In this document: piece by piece, positions 51,168 to 60,003 of the stretch
How positions within the stretch are numbered: position 1 is the stretch's first letter
Layout of the letters: every line of letters begins with the position of its first letter
Assembly (NCBI RefSeq): GCF_014644555.1
Contig: NZ_BMKX01000001.1
Coordinates: 620,001 to 684,000 of the forward strand
Direction: 5' to 3'
Origin: Glutamicibacter ardleyensis
GTDB lineage: Bacteria > Actinomycetota > Actinomycetes > Actinomycetales > Micrococcaceae
Length of the DNA: 64,000 nt
Position numbers and translations under genes: made by a program
The notes under the pieces: generated by a model
Seen by the model: only the letters and a program-made list of their open reading frames with translations
What the model was told of the DNA's origin: nothing
Database searches by the model: none

Positions 51168-52657
51168 GCACCACCACCATGACCCGAGATTCTTTAACGA
51201 TCCCCTACCGCCACGTGGACACCCACTTCATCAATGGTGATTGGGTCGCCTCGACGGGGTCCAACCGCATCGAAGTCACCGACCCTGCCACCGCCAAGGT
51301 ATGGGGTTCGGTGCCCGAAGGTACCGAAGACGACGTGGACGCGGCGGTCGGCGCGGCACACCGGGCCCTGCGCAGTTCAGCGTGGAAGGCCTTCACCCCC
51401 GCGGATCGCGCGGCCCTGCTGCTGCGCATCGCCGATGAGGTCGAGGCCCGGGCCACCGAACTGTCGCTGACCAACACCTTGGAAAATGGTTCCCCCGTCT
51501 CCGAGACCTCGGGTGCGGCGGCTAACGCCGCAAGCATCTTCCGCTACTTTGCATCACTGGCACCGTTGCTGGAAAACGAGGATCTACGCCCCTTCCCCAA
51601 TGGTGCCGGGCAGTCGCTGGTGCGCCGCGATCCGGTAGGTGTGTGCGCGCTCATTGCCCCGTGGAACTTCCCCATCAACCTGATGGTCATCAAACTCGCC
51701 CCGGCACTACTAGCCGGGTGCACCGTGGTGATGAAGCCAGCTTCCCCTACCCCGCTGTCTTTCCGCATCATCATGGATGCGCTGGCGGCCGCCGGAGTCC
51801 CGGCGGGCGTAGCCAACCTTGTCACCGGCCCGGGCCGGCTAGGAGATGCCCTGGTGCGCCACCGGCTGGTGTCCAAGGTGGCGTTCACCGGCTCCACCCC
51901 GGTGGGACGCAAGATCGCCGGAGCCTGCGGCGAACTGCTGCGTCCGGTCACCCTGGAACTGGGCGGCAAATCCAGCGCGTTAGTCCTGCCGGACGCTGAT
52001 CTTGATGTGCTGGGCTCGCGGCTGATCCGCTCCTGCATGCGCAATACCGGCCAGACCTGTTACATTTCTACCCGCATCTTGGCCCCGGCGCGGCGCTATG
52101 AGGAGGTGGTGGACGTGATTGCGTCCACCATTAGCGCCGCATCGCAGGGGGATCCGTTGGACCCCGCCACGGTGTTTGGTCCCTCGGCCAACCGCAGCCA
52201 GTACAACAGCGTGCTCGAGCATGTGCAATCCGGACATGCCCAAGGCGCCCGTGCGGTCACCGGAGGCGCGAAGGCGCAGCTGCAAGGTGAGCTGGCGGAC
52301 GGGTTTTTCATTCAGCCCACGGTCTTCGCCGATGTTGAACCCGAGATGAGAATCTCGCGTGAAGAGATCTTCGGACCGGTAATTACCGTGCTCAAATACG
52401 AGTCGGAACCCCAAGGAATCGCGCTGGCGAACAATACCGAGTTCGGCCTGGGCGGGCTGGTCTTCGGCGCGGATGAGGAACACGCGCTGCGGGTTGCCGA
52501 GCAGCTGGACACCGGAAGCGTGGGGCTGAACTTCTTCGCCTCAAATCATGCAGCCCCCTTTGGCGGCCGCCACGATTCGGGCCTGGGCACCGAATACGGT
52601 CCGGAAGGCTTAGCCGCGTATCTGAGCTACAAGTCAATCCACCGGCAGGTGCGCTAG
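51164..52657 (+). CDS. creC: aldehyde dehydrogenase (CreC-like)
   Basis: The 497-residue NAD(P)-dependent aldehyde dehydrogenase has Asn168 (APWNFPIN), Glu265 (LELGGKS) and the nucleophile Cys299 (NTGQTC). It is the last gene of the operon and is followed by a strong terminator. It would oxidise the hydroxybenzaldehyde to hydroxybenzoate, completing side-chain oxidation. Confidence 0.9.
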   Translation: MSTTTMTRDSLTIPYRHVDTHFINGDWVASTGSNRIEVTDPATAKVWGSVPEGTEDDVDAAVGAAHRALRSSAWKAFTPADRAALLLRIADEVEARATELSLTNTLENGSPVSETSGAAANAASIFRYFASLAPLLENEDLRPFPNGAGQSLVRRDPVGVCALIAPWNFPINLMVIKLAPALLAGCTVVMKPASPTPLSFRIIMDALAAAGVPAGVANLVTGPGRLGDALVRHRLVSKVAFTGSTPVGRKIAGACGELLRPVTLELGGKSSALVLPDADLDVLGSRLIRSCMRNTGQTCYISTRILAPARRYEEVVDVIASTISAASQGDPLDPATVFGPSANRSQYNSVLEHVQSGHAQGARAVTGGAKAQLQGELADGFFIQPTVFADVEPEMRISREEIFGPVITVLKYESEPQGIALANNTEFGLGGLVFGADEEHALRVAEQLDTGSVGLNFFASNHAAPFGGRHDSGLGTEYGPEGLAAYLSYKSIHRQVR

Positions 52658-52670
52658 CCAGAACCCCTAG

Positions 52671-52728
52671 CGGCAGTAGGCAGCAGACCCCGTAAAACGG
52701 GGTCTGCTGCCTACTGCCGTGCCTTTTT
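52671..52728 (+). terminator. strong terminator of the alkylphenol operon
   Basis: Perfect 23-bp arms (52671-52693 and 52697-52719) enclose AAA, followed by TGCC and a run of five T. It begins 13 bp after the aldehyde dehydrogenase stop. Confidence 0.93.
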
Positions 52729-52765
52729 AACTGCAAAAATCTGCAAATAATGACTTGTCAGCGCC

Positions 52766-52782
52766 CTTCCGCTGGATGGAAG
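52766..52782. promoter_or_regulatory. IclR-type operator, copy 3
   Basis: CTTCC-GCTGGAT-GGAAG differs from copy 2 at two positions, both inside the spacer. It lies 112 bp upstream of the MobA-like gene, tying that gene to the alkylphenol regulon. Confidence 0.65.
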
Positions 52783-52894
52783 TCCGGGCTGGTGAAACAC
52801 CTGCCAACCGAGCAGGATTACTAGCAGTTCACAACGTGTTCCACGTCACCATCCGGAGACGAAGAAGCACTTCCCCAGCTAAGGAGCCCACAAG

Positions 52895-54778
52895 ATGCAG
52901 TACCACCACGACGGTTACATTGGCCGCGATCCACGCATCAGAACCGCACAGGGCACGGGCATTGATCGCACCGCCGAACTGCCTGAGACCATGGATGTGC
53001 TCATTGTGGGCGCCGGTCCTGCCGGCATCGTGCAGGCCGCCCAGCTGACCGAATATCCAGATGTTCACACCCGCATCATCGAGCGCCGCCCCGACCGCCT
53101 GGTGGCGGGCCGCGCCGATGGGCTCTTTCCACGCAGCTGCGAAACTTTCCAGGCCTTCGAGTTTTATGAAGAGATCGCCCACGAAGCGGCGCATATGCGT
53201 GAAATGAGCTTCTGGGGTCCCAAACCGGGTGATCCAACACAAATCGCGCGCGGGGCTCGAGCCGATGATCCACCAGCCTATGTCAGTGAATTCCCCATCC
53301 TCACCGTCAATCAGGCCCGGGTTATCGACTACTTCGCGCGACGCGCGGAAAATGGTCCGGCGCGAATCAATATCAACTACGGTTTTGAGTTTCTGGACCT
53401 GACCGTGCATGAAGAGGGCGAGTACCCAGTAGAGGTGAAGCTGCTAGACGAGCATGGTCAGCCGCGCACCGTACGTGCGAAATACGTGGTGGGCTGCGAC
53501 GGAGCGCGCAGCAAGGTGCGAGACTGCATCGACGTGCAGGTTCACACCGATCCGGCGGATCAAGCATGGGCCGTCATGGACATCCTGGCCAATACCGACT
53601 TCCCGGACTTCCGCACCCGCAGCGGCATCGCATCCGGCAAGGACGGATCGATCCTGCTCATTCCTCGCGAAGGTGGTTTCCTGACCCGCTTCTACGTCTC
53701 CCTAGATGCTCCTACCCCGGAAAACCGGGAACGCGTCCGGGCCACCACCGCCGAACAAGCCATCGAACGAGCCAACCGCATCCTGTCCCCCTACACCGTG
53801 GACGTCAAGGAGGTGACCTGGTTCAGCATCTACGAGGTCCGCCACTCGGTGGCACAGAGCTTCGACGATGTGGCCGCTCAAAAGAACCCTGCATTAAACC
53901 CACACGTCTTCATTGCCGGAGATGCCTGCCATACGCACAGCGCCAAGGCAGGACAGGGCATGAACGTTTCCATCCAAGACGGATGGAACCTAGCGTGGAA
54001 GCTCGGCCAGGTCTTGGAAGGACGCAGTGACGAGTCCCTGCTACAGACCTACAATGACGAGCGGCAAGATGTGGCACAGAAACTCATCGACTACGACAAA
54101 GAATGGTCGGCCATGATGTCCCGGAGTCCCGAGGAAATGTCGGGCCCGCACGAGATTGTTGACTTCTTTACGAGTACCGCCAACTTCCCCGGCGGCTTCG
54201 ACACGAAGTACCCGACCTCTTCCTTGATCGGTAGCAGCGCAAGGCAGGAGCTTGCCCAGAACTTCCCATTGGGCATGCGCTTCAAATCGGCCGAGGTTTC
54301 CCGAGTCTGCGATACAACCACGGTGCAGCTTGGCCACCATTTCCGTGCCGACGGCCGCTGGCGGTTGTACGCTTTCGCGGACGAATCAGGTCAGACGGTC
54401 ACCGAGCTGGCCGACTGGCTGGAAAATTCCGCTGATTCCCCGGTCAAGCAGTTCACTCCCGCGGGAACGGACATCGATAGCGTCTTCGACGCCAAGGTCA
54501 TCTATCAGCAGGGCTACCACGACGTGGATCTGGGCTCAGTTCCACGCCTGTTCATGCCGAAGGTCGGGCACCGCCAGGTGATCGATTGGGAGAAGGTCTA
54601 CGCCGCAATTCCGCACAACGACATCTTCGAGGCACGCAAGATCGACCGCGCGGGAGCGCTGGTGATCGTGCGACCGGACATGTATGTGGCCCACGTTTTG
54701 CCTTTGACTGCACGGGCAGAAATCACCGAGTTCTTTGCGCAGAACATGGTGCGTGCCAAGGTAGCGAATTTCTCCTGA
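52895..54778 (+). CDS. mobA: FAD-dependent 3-hydroxybenzoate 4-monooxygenase (MobA-like)
   Basis: The 627-residue product is a large class A flavin hydroxylase: GAGPAG at 39-44, a DG motif (CDGARSKVR), the GD motif FIAGDACHTHSAKAGQG, and a C-terminal thioredoxin-like domain (last 160 residues or so) typical of phenol hydroxylase and MobA. GGAG precedes the ATG. MobA converts 3-hydroxybenzoate to protocatechuate, which would follow side-chain oxidation of m-cresol. Phenol 2-monooxygenase is the alternative. Protocatechuate ring-cleavage genes are not in the window. Confidence 0.82.
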   Translation: MQYHHDGYIGRDPRIRTAQGTGIDRTAELPETMDVLIVGAGPAGIVQAAQLTEYPDVHTRIIERRPDRLVAGRADGLFPRSCETFQAFEFYEEIAHEAAHMREMSFWGPKPGDPTQIARGARADDPPAYVSEFPILTVNQARVIDYFARRAENGPARININYGFEFLDLTVHEEGEYPVEVKLLDEHGQPRTVRAKYVVGCDGARSKVRDCIDVQVHTDPADQAWAVMDILANTDFPDFRTRSGIASGKDGSILLIPREGGFLTRFYVSLDAPTPENRERVRATTAEQAIERANRILSPYTVDVKEVTWFSIYEVRHSVAQSFDDVAAQKNPALNPHVFIAGDACHTHSAKAGQGMNVSIQDGWNLAWKLGQVLEGRSDESLLQTYNDERQDVAQKLIDYDKEWSAMMSRSPEEMSGPHEIVDFFTSTANFPGGFDTKYPTSSLIGSSARQELAQNFPLGMRFKSAEVSRVCDTTTVQLGHHFRADGRWRLYAFADESGQTVTELADWLENSADSPVKQFTPAGTDIDSVFDAKVIYQQGYHDVDLGSVPRLFMPKVGHRQVIDWEKVYAAIPHNDIFEARKIDRAGALVIVRPDMYVAHVLPLTARAEITEFFAQNMVRAKVANFS

Positions 54779-54943
54779 TCTTCGCTTCGCATGAGCGCAG
54801 GGTATCGACCCCTTAGGCAATTAGTGCCTGATCACCCGATACTGAACTGCTCCCCAGATATTGGTTTCTGATTTCTCAGTCCAACTTCCGGGGAGCAGTG
54901 CAGTGAAACAGGGTCTTTTCCTATGGCAGATCTTGCCAAGGAC

Positions 54944-55663
54944 CTAGACGGCGGTATAGCCACCATCCACCGGAATAACGGCGCCGGTAATGAATTTTGC
55001 CTTGTCGCTGGCCAAGAAGGTGATTAAGTCAGCTACTTCCTGCGCCTCGCCCACGCGTCCCGCCGGGTGCAACTTGGCGTACTGCTCCAGAGTTGGCTCA
55101 TCAATTAATGGGGTGCGGATAACACCAGGGGCCACCGCATTCACGCGGACGCCCTCCTTGGCATACATGGTGCCGGCGGCACGGGTCATATTCACCACGC
55201 CTCCCTTGGATGCCGAGTAAGCAATGTTGTTGGAAACTGCGACCATGCCGAACATCGAGGCGAGGTTGATGACAGAGCCACCGTCACCTTGCTTCAACAA
55301 CTGGGCAATGACGTACTTATTGGTGTAGAAAACACCGGAGTAGTCGATGCCGTTGGTGCGTTCCCAGTTGTCAATGGTCGAGGTGACCACATCACCTTCG
55401 CCACCCACACCGGCCGAGGCAACAGCAATGTCCACACGTCCGAATTCCTCGACGGTCTTGGCCACTGCTGCTTCAACGTTCTCGGCATCTGATACGTCGC
55501 CCTGGTAGAACTTGGCGCCGATCTCGTCTGCGACTTCCTGAGATTTTGGATTGAAGTCAAAGATCATCACTTTGGCCCCTTCAGCGATGAAAGTCTTGGC
55601 TGTTGCCAGACCCAGTCCCGAACCGCCACCGGTGATGAATGCGACCTTGTTGTTGAGTTCCAT
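54944..55663 (-). CDS. short-chain dehydrogenase/reductase
   Basis: The 239-residue product is a classical SDR: TGGGSGLG at residues 11-18, ASAG instead of NNAG, Ser136, Tyr149 and Lys153 (YSASK). The ATG at 55663 follows GGAGCG; a longer frame from 55711 would include the upstream inverted repeat. It is monocistronic and converges on the MobA-like gene. The substrate cannot be inferred; acetoin-, 3-hydroxybutyrate- and glucose-type dehydrogenases share this pattern. Confidence 0.87.
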   Translation of the reverse strand: MELNNKVAFITGGGSGLGLATAKTFIAEGAKVMIFDFNPKSQEVADEIGAKFYQGDVSDAENVEAAVAKTVEEFGRVDIAVASAGVGGEGDVVTSTIDNWERTNGIDYSGVFYTNKYVIAQLLKQGDGGSVINLASMFGMVAVSNNIAYSASKGGVVNMTRAAGTMYAKEGVRVNAVAPGVIRTPLIDEPTLEQYAKLHPAGRVGEAQEVADLITFLASDKAKFITGAVIPVDGGYTAV

Positions 55664-55683
55664 GATGCGCTCCAATCCTTCAA

Positions 55684-55747
55684 TGAAGTATGACCACTTC
55701 CGTGGTCCCATACTTCAATACAACACCACTTTAGTTGAAGCGTCAAC
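55684..55747. promoter_or_regulatory. two inverted repeats upstream of the SDR
   Basis: A dyad at 55684-55717 has TGAAGTATG...CATACTTCA outer arms and ACCAC/GTGGT inner arms with a small bulge. A second, GTTGA-N4-TCAAC, lies at 55734-55747 and resembles MarR-type sites. Both sit in the SDR promoter and suggest separate regulation. Confidence 0.45.
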
Positions 55748-55893
55748 CAGTTGTGACATGAGGATCAAATCCAGCAGCAATGCTGATTGATTGCGCCCCA
55801 CTGCGACCGTCAACTGCAGCCTCGCATCCAGCACCTGACCGCTCGACGGGGTAAACTCGGCCGCGGACCCGTCACCGTCGAAAGGACTTCATC

Positions 55894-55944
55894 ATGCCGC
55901 TAGGGCTTAGCGCTAAGCATCAGTTAGCACGCCGGTCGGCATGA
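55894..55944 (+). CDS. 16-residue leader ORF coupled to the LLM oxidoreductase
   Basis: ATG at 55894 follows AAAGGA by 7 bp and encodes MPLGLSAKHQLARRSA. Its TGA overlaps the ATG of the LLM gene (ATGA), and the LLM gene has no ribosome site of its own. A perfect 14-bp palindrome GCTTAGCGCTAAGC (55905-55918) lies inside. It may be a translational-coupling leader or an attenuator. Alternatively it is the real promoter-proximal end of a degraded gene. Confidence 0.45.
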   Translation: MPLGLSAKHQLARRSA

Positions 55945-56858
55945 GACTCTCAATTCTTGACCAGGTTCCACTCACCGAACATACGCCCACCCGGGCTGCC
56001 GCGTTATCCAGCGGCTTAACTCTGGCACAGGATGCTGACGCGCTTGGCTACCACCGCATCTGGTTCGCCGAGCACCACAATTCGCAGTCCTTCGCCAGCG
56101 CTGCCCCGGAAATAATGACCGCTCTGGCGCTAGAACGCACAGCCACGATCAGGGTTGGCACCGGGGCCATCCTCCTGCCCTACTACTCGGCCCAAAAAGT
56201 CACCGAAACGATGGGTCTGCTCTCGGCGGTTCATCCGGACCGGGTGGATACCGGAGTGGGGCGTGCCTCGCTCAGTGACCCGAATTATGCCGCAAAGGTT
56301 GCGTCTTTGGTGCACGAGCTCGACGCTAGCCACCCTGCCTCAGGCAGCGAGCCTGCCGGGCGCGTATGGGTATTGGGGGCCGGCGGTTCGTCCGCGCCAT
56401 TGCCGGGAACGCTCGGTGCCGGCTACGTCCATGGCCACTTCCTGCGCCCCACCGGTGGCGAGGCCGCGACCAGCGCTTATCGCGAGGCCGCAGTAGCTTC
56501 CGGGCACACTCCACACACTGTCTTAGCCGTCCGCTTCGTCACCGCCGAAACCGAGGAGCGGGCCCAGGCTCTGGCCGAAGCCCTGCTGCTCTGGCGGGTG
56601 CGCAAGGATTTTGGGCACGACGGCCCTATCCCCTCAACAGCCACCGCCGCACGCTACCAGTGGAGCACTGCGGAACGGGCCAGGGCCCAGGAGCGCAGCC
56701 AGGCACTGATCGTTGGAACGCCGGCCAAGGTTCGAACCGAGATCTTGGCTTTGGCCGACACCCACGGTGCTGATGAGCTGATGCTCAATACCCTCGTCAG
56801 TGACCCCGAGGACCGATTGAACGCCTACCGACTCCTGGCAGAGACCCTGATCGACTGA
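55941..56858 (+). CDS. LLM-class flavin-dependent oxidoreductase (MsnO8 type)
   Basis: The 305-residue product is a luciferase-like monooxygenase of the MsnO8 group, with the N-terminal LSILDQVPL and the barrel segment HRIWFAEHHNSQSFASAAPE. The central WVLGAGGSSAPLPG part and C-terminal GTPAKVRTEI are also typical. These enzymes use FMNH2 supplied by a reductase. Most have no known substrate. Translation appears coupled to a 16-codon ORF upstream. Confidence 0.87.
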   Translation: MRLSILDQVPLTEHTPTRAAALSSGLTLAQDADALGYHRIWFAEHHNSQSFASAAPEIMTALALERTATIRVGTGAILLPYYSAQKVTETMGLLSAVHPDRVDTGVGRASLSDPNYAAKVASLVHELDASHPASGSEPAGRVWVLGAGGSSAPLPGTLGAGYVHGHFLRPTGGEAATSAYREAAVASGHTPHTVLAVRFVTAETEERAQALAEALLLWRVRKDFGHDGPIPSTATAARYQWSTAERARAQERSQALIVGTPAKVRTEILALADTHGADELMLNTLVSDPEDRLNAYRLLAETLID

Positions 56859-57764
56859 TCCTGAAGATCCTCGTTGGCTTGGGCAACTCAACATCGACAA
56901 AAAGCAGAGCAGAATTGAACAACAGAATCCGGTGAATCGCAGTGCCCGACGGCCCTTTGAGCCGATGCCGAGGACAACGCGCACCGCTTCCGGATCTCAT
57001 GAACCTATCAAAGCAATGGTCTTGATATGGACCTATCCCTCGCACTTTGCCTGCTTGCGCCTCTCGATAATTGCCAATTACGGGCCGCAAAAGGTTCAGC
57101 TGACGTGGGTTTTAGCTGGAAATCATCGATCCACTGGAAGCGCCGTTCCCAGATCTCGATCCTCGTTCCGGACAGCCGGGGCAATACCTTCGCGAATTGA
57201 TAAACCGCCCGATCACCCGGTCGCCTGCAGACTGCCTACCGCGTTGTCCGCAGAGCACCGCTTCTTCGGCAAACTGAATGACATCCGCGTCCTCCGCGGC
57301 GTTGCACGGAAGCACTCTGATGGCGAGCGCGCTGCGCTTGATTCGCTTGCAATAATTTTCCTTGACGCAGGTCTCGGCATTTGCCTACTGCACCGATGAA
57401 CCTCGTACCCCCAGAGCGGCGCTGCCCTCCTACAAAAGTAGGAGGACAGCGCTCCACCCACAGCATTGTCCCTCCACCAAGAGCCGCTTTCCGAAGCATG
57501 CTGACAACAACTTCGCGAGCTCACCAACCGCTGGATCATCAGGTTTTCCGCTAGGACGCACTGCCCCGCTGGCCACATCCAAACGCTTCCGTGCGCCCTC
57601 CTACGAAAGTATGATTGCGGGCACAAAAATACATTTATACAATTGTCATGCGATCAATAAGGAAATCAATTAGCTTATCTGAATTATTTTGATCGGCTGC
57701 ACAGTTCCCGTTGCTCCAACCTTTGCTTTTCCCATACACCTCGACGAGGATCTAGGAATCTGGT
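56859..57764. other. 906-bp stretch without an intact gene; sdp promoter region at its end
   Basis: I support no gene here. Around 57136-57240 one plus frame reads protein-like (IDPLEAPFPDLDPRSGQPG) but is closed on both sides, so it may be a relic. A hairpin with 15-bp arms and an AAAA loop lies at 57419-57452. An inverted repeat CGATCAA/TTGATCG (57651-57695) in AT-rich DNA lies about 70 bp before the sdpC-like start and is a candidate regulatory site for the toxin operon. Confidence 0.4.
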
Positions 57765-58418
57765 TTGAAAAATAAAAAGCTCATCGCCCTGGCCGCCACA
57801 GCGGCTCTTCTGGTCGCCCCCACAACCGCTTTCGCCAATGAGACCACGGCTCCAAAACCAGCCGCCGCATCCAGCCACTTGGAAGCCGTCAGCTCATACT
57901 CGGTTGAAGACACCCTGAAACTGCTCTTGGCTGGATCCGGACCGGTCGCTGAGAAGAACCCCGAGCTGGTCAGATTCCTCGGATTTGCAGAGGATCGCCC
58001 CGCAACGGATGAGTCCGCACTCGAAGAGGTAATCGCCGACTACGTGAAGTTCGACCCGAAAACCGCTGCCTCCGTTCAAAAGCGGCTCGCGTCCGGGCAG
58101 CCCCAACAAGTTGAAAAGGCCCTGGCCGACCTGACTTCCTCTTTCCAGAAATACCTCAAGAAGAAGTCCGCCAGCCAGTCGGAGAAGAGCAATCTTCCCG
58201 TGGCTGATGCGGCCGGATGCGGCGTGTTCAAGGTGTGCGTCGGCGTAACGCTGCTCGCCGTGGCGAATGGTGTGGTGTACGCGAATGTGGCCGCTGCGAC
58301 GTTCGCGGTGGCGACCTTGGCAATCGCCTGGGTCTACCTTATGGACGATCCGAGCCAGACTACCGAGTTTGAACGCGATGAGTTCATTGCAAAGATGACA
58401 CGAGCGCTGAGCAGCTAG
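57765..58418 (+). CDS. sdpC: SdpC-like secreted peptide toxin precursor
   Basis: The 217-residue product starts at TTG 57765 (AGGA upstream). It has a Sec signal peptide with likely cleavage after TTAFA (residue 25). The SdpC-family segment TLKLLLAGSGPVAEKNPEL (50-68) is present. A glycine- and alanine-rich hydrophobic core with Cys152 and Cys158 (AAGCGVFKVC) extends to about residue 193, followed by a charged tail. In Bacillus subtilis a 42-residue hydrophobic peptide with one disulfide is cut from the matching part and kills neighbours. The downstream sdpA-, sdpB- and sdpI-like genes support the assignment. Confidence 0.82.
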   Translation: MKNKKLIALAATAALLVAPTTAFANETTAPKPAAASSHLEAVSSYSVEDTLKLLLAGSGPVAEKNPELVRFLGFAEDRPATDESALEEVIADYVKFDPKTAASVQKRLASGQPQQVEKALADLTSSFQKYLKKKSASQSEKSNLPVADAAGCGVFKVCVGVTLLAVANGVVYANVAAATFAVATLAIAWVYLMDDPSQTTEFERDEFIAKMTRALSS

Positions 58419-58425
58419 CCTCGCG

Positions 58426-59007
58426 ATGCAAGATACACCATCAAAGGCCGCCCCAGGCCGAGCTGCGGCCTGGGGCGGCCTGCTGTCACTGATAGCCTTT
58501 GTCCTGATTCTCGCGCTGACGATTGCCATGTCGTTGCCGAGCAATGTGCTGGCCTCCCGCGACGGATCACTGCTGAGGAAAACAAGTGTCGAGCTGATCC
58601 CCCAAGGCTGGGCATTCTTCACCAAGCCTCCGAGCGAAAGCGAGATCGTACCTTTTTCGGTGACCAATGATGCTGCACCGGTATCCGCGCTCGCGCCGCC
58701 TCAGGCCGAATTCAAAAATCTCCTGGGCCTCTCCCGTGCACAGCGTGCCCAGGGTCCCGAACTGGCAGGCTACGTCAACGAAGTCACCCGTTGGGTCGAC
58801 TGCACGTCGAGCGAACCCGGGATCTGCGCGCAAGACCTCCTGGATGAGGGCGGTACGCCGCAAAAGTTCAATTCCACGACTTCCGCTGCCTCGCTCTGCG
58901 GAACGATCGTTGCGCTTGAAACCGAGCCTGTTCGCTGGTCGTTCAGAGAATTCTCCACCTCAGCGCGTACCGCGAAACGCGCAGCGTTGCTGGAGGTGTC
59001 ATGCTGA
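58426..59007 (+). CDS. sdpA: SdpA-family toxin maturation protein
   Basis: The 193-residue product has one N-terminal membrane helix (about residues 15-40) and the SdpA-typical segment PQGWAFFTKPP. Three or more cysteines occur in the exported half. SdpA is needed with SdpB to convert pro-SdpC to active toxin. The gene starts 7 bp after the sdpC-like stop and overlaps sdpB by 7 bases. Confidence 0.82.
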   Translation: MQDTPSKAAPGRAAAWGGLLSLIAFVLILALTIAMSLPSNVLASRDGSLLRKTSVELIPQGWAFFTKPPSESEIVPFSVTNDAAPVSALAPPQAEFKNLLGLSRAQRAQGPELAGYVNEVTRWVDCTSSEPGICAQDLLDEGGTPQKFNSTTSAASLCGTIVALETEPVRWSFREFSTSARTAKRAALLEVSC

Positions 59008-60002
59008 ACCGGATTCTTCAACCTACAGAGAACGCGATCGGCAATTTCCACGGGGCAGATCGCTGGATTGGGTCCGGCCGGACGCTGATTGCCTTGGCGC
59101 AGCTGAGCATACTTTGCTTTACGCCCACCGCATACCTTTTCGTGTCGGTCTCCGGAGAACCGCAAAAGCCGCACTGCGAAGGATGGAGGAGCCTCACAGC
59201 CTATTGCTTGGGCAACGACGGCTTCCAGCCTTGGGTCTCAATACTGCTCATTGCCCTTCTTGTGGTAGTCGCCTCGGGCTTCTTCCCGGCTCTGACAGCG
59301 GTGCCGCATTACTGGGCTACGGTATCCATCTCGACGGGAATCTCGCTGTCTGACGGTGGCGAGGCTGCGGCTCAAGTTATCACGCTATTTCTGGTTTTCC
59401 TGCTTTTGGGCGACCGCCGGAAGACGCATTGGCATCGAGCTTCACCGAGCACCAGGCCGAGAAATGTACTGCTTGGGCTGACTTGGGCCGCCCATTGGGG
59501 GCTTCGGCTTCAGATGGCTTGGATCTATGTGAACGCGGCAATCCCCAAGCTTTCGGTCCAGGAGTGGAAAGACGGAACCGCCGTGTACTACATAACCCGC
59601 GGTGAATTCTTCGGTGCGCCAAAGCACCTGCAAGAACTGATCTATTGGGCAACGTCCATGCCCTTGGTCGAACTGATGTTGACGTGGGGAACTATCGCCG
59701 CCGAACTGACGATTGCCTACTTCTTGATTTTCGGGAAGAAGCGCACGCGCCTGGTCTCGCTGGCTTTATGCGTCGCCCTGCATACGGGCATCATTGCAGT
59801 CATCGGCCTATGGTCCTTCGCCCTGGTGATGATCGGCGGAGTTGCCGCAGCTATGGCGGGTATCCAACTGAGACAGCAGGTTCATGCACCAGGTGCCCCG
59901 CGATCCGCTCCCATCACTGCTACACCCGCTGACTTCACCCACGTAAACACGCTTGGCTCAAGTGATAAGCATTCAACTTCTCCCCTAGTTAAAGGAAAAT
60001 GA
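59001..60002 (+). CDS. sdpB: SdpB-family multipass membrane protein
   Basis: The 333-residue product has several membrane helices of the HTTM (VKGC-like) type, with NRILQPTENAIGNFHGADRW at the start and a LSDGGEA segment. SdpB acts with SdpA in SDP maturation, probably in disulfide formation or processing at the membrane. It is the third gene of the operon, and the immunity-like gene follows after 1 bp. Confidence 0.84.
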   Translation: MLNRILQPTENAIGNFHGADRWIGSGRTLIALAQLSILCFTPTAYLFVSVSGEPQKPHCEGWRSLTAYCLGNDGFQPWVSILLIALLVVVASGFFPALTAVPHYWATVSISTGISLSDGGEAAAQVITLFLVFLLLGDRRKTHWHRASPSTRPRNVLLGLTWAAHWGLRLQMAWIYVNAAIPKLSVQEWKDGTAVYYITRGEFFGAPKHLQELIYWATSMPLVELMLTWGTIAAELTIAYFLIFGKKRTRLVSLALCVALHTGIIAVIGLWSFALVMIGGVAAAMAGIQLRQQVHAPGAPRSAPITATPADFTHVNTLGSSDKHSTSPLVKGK

Positions 60003-60003
60003 A

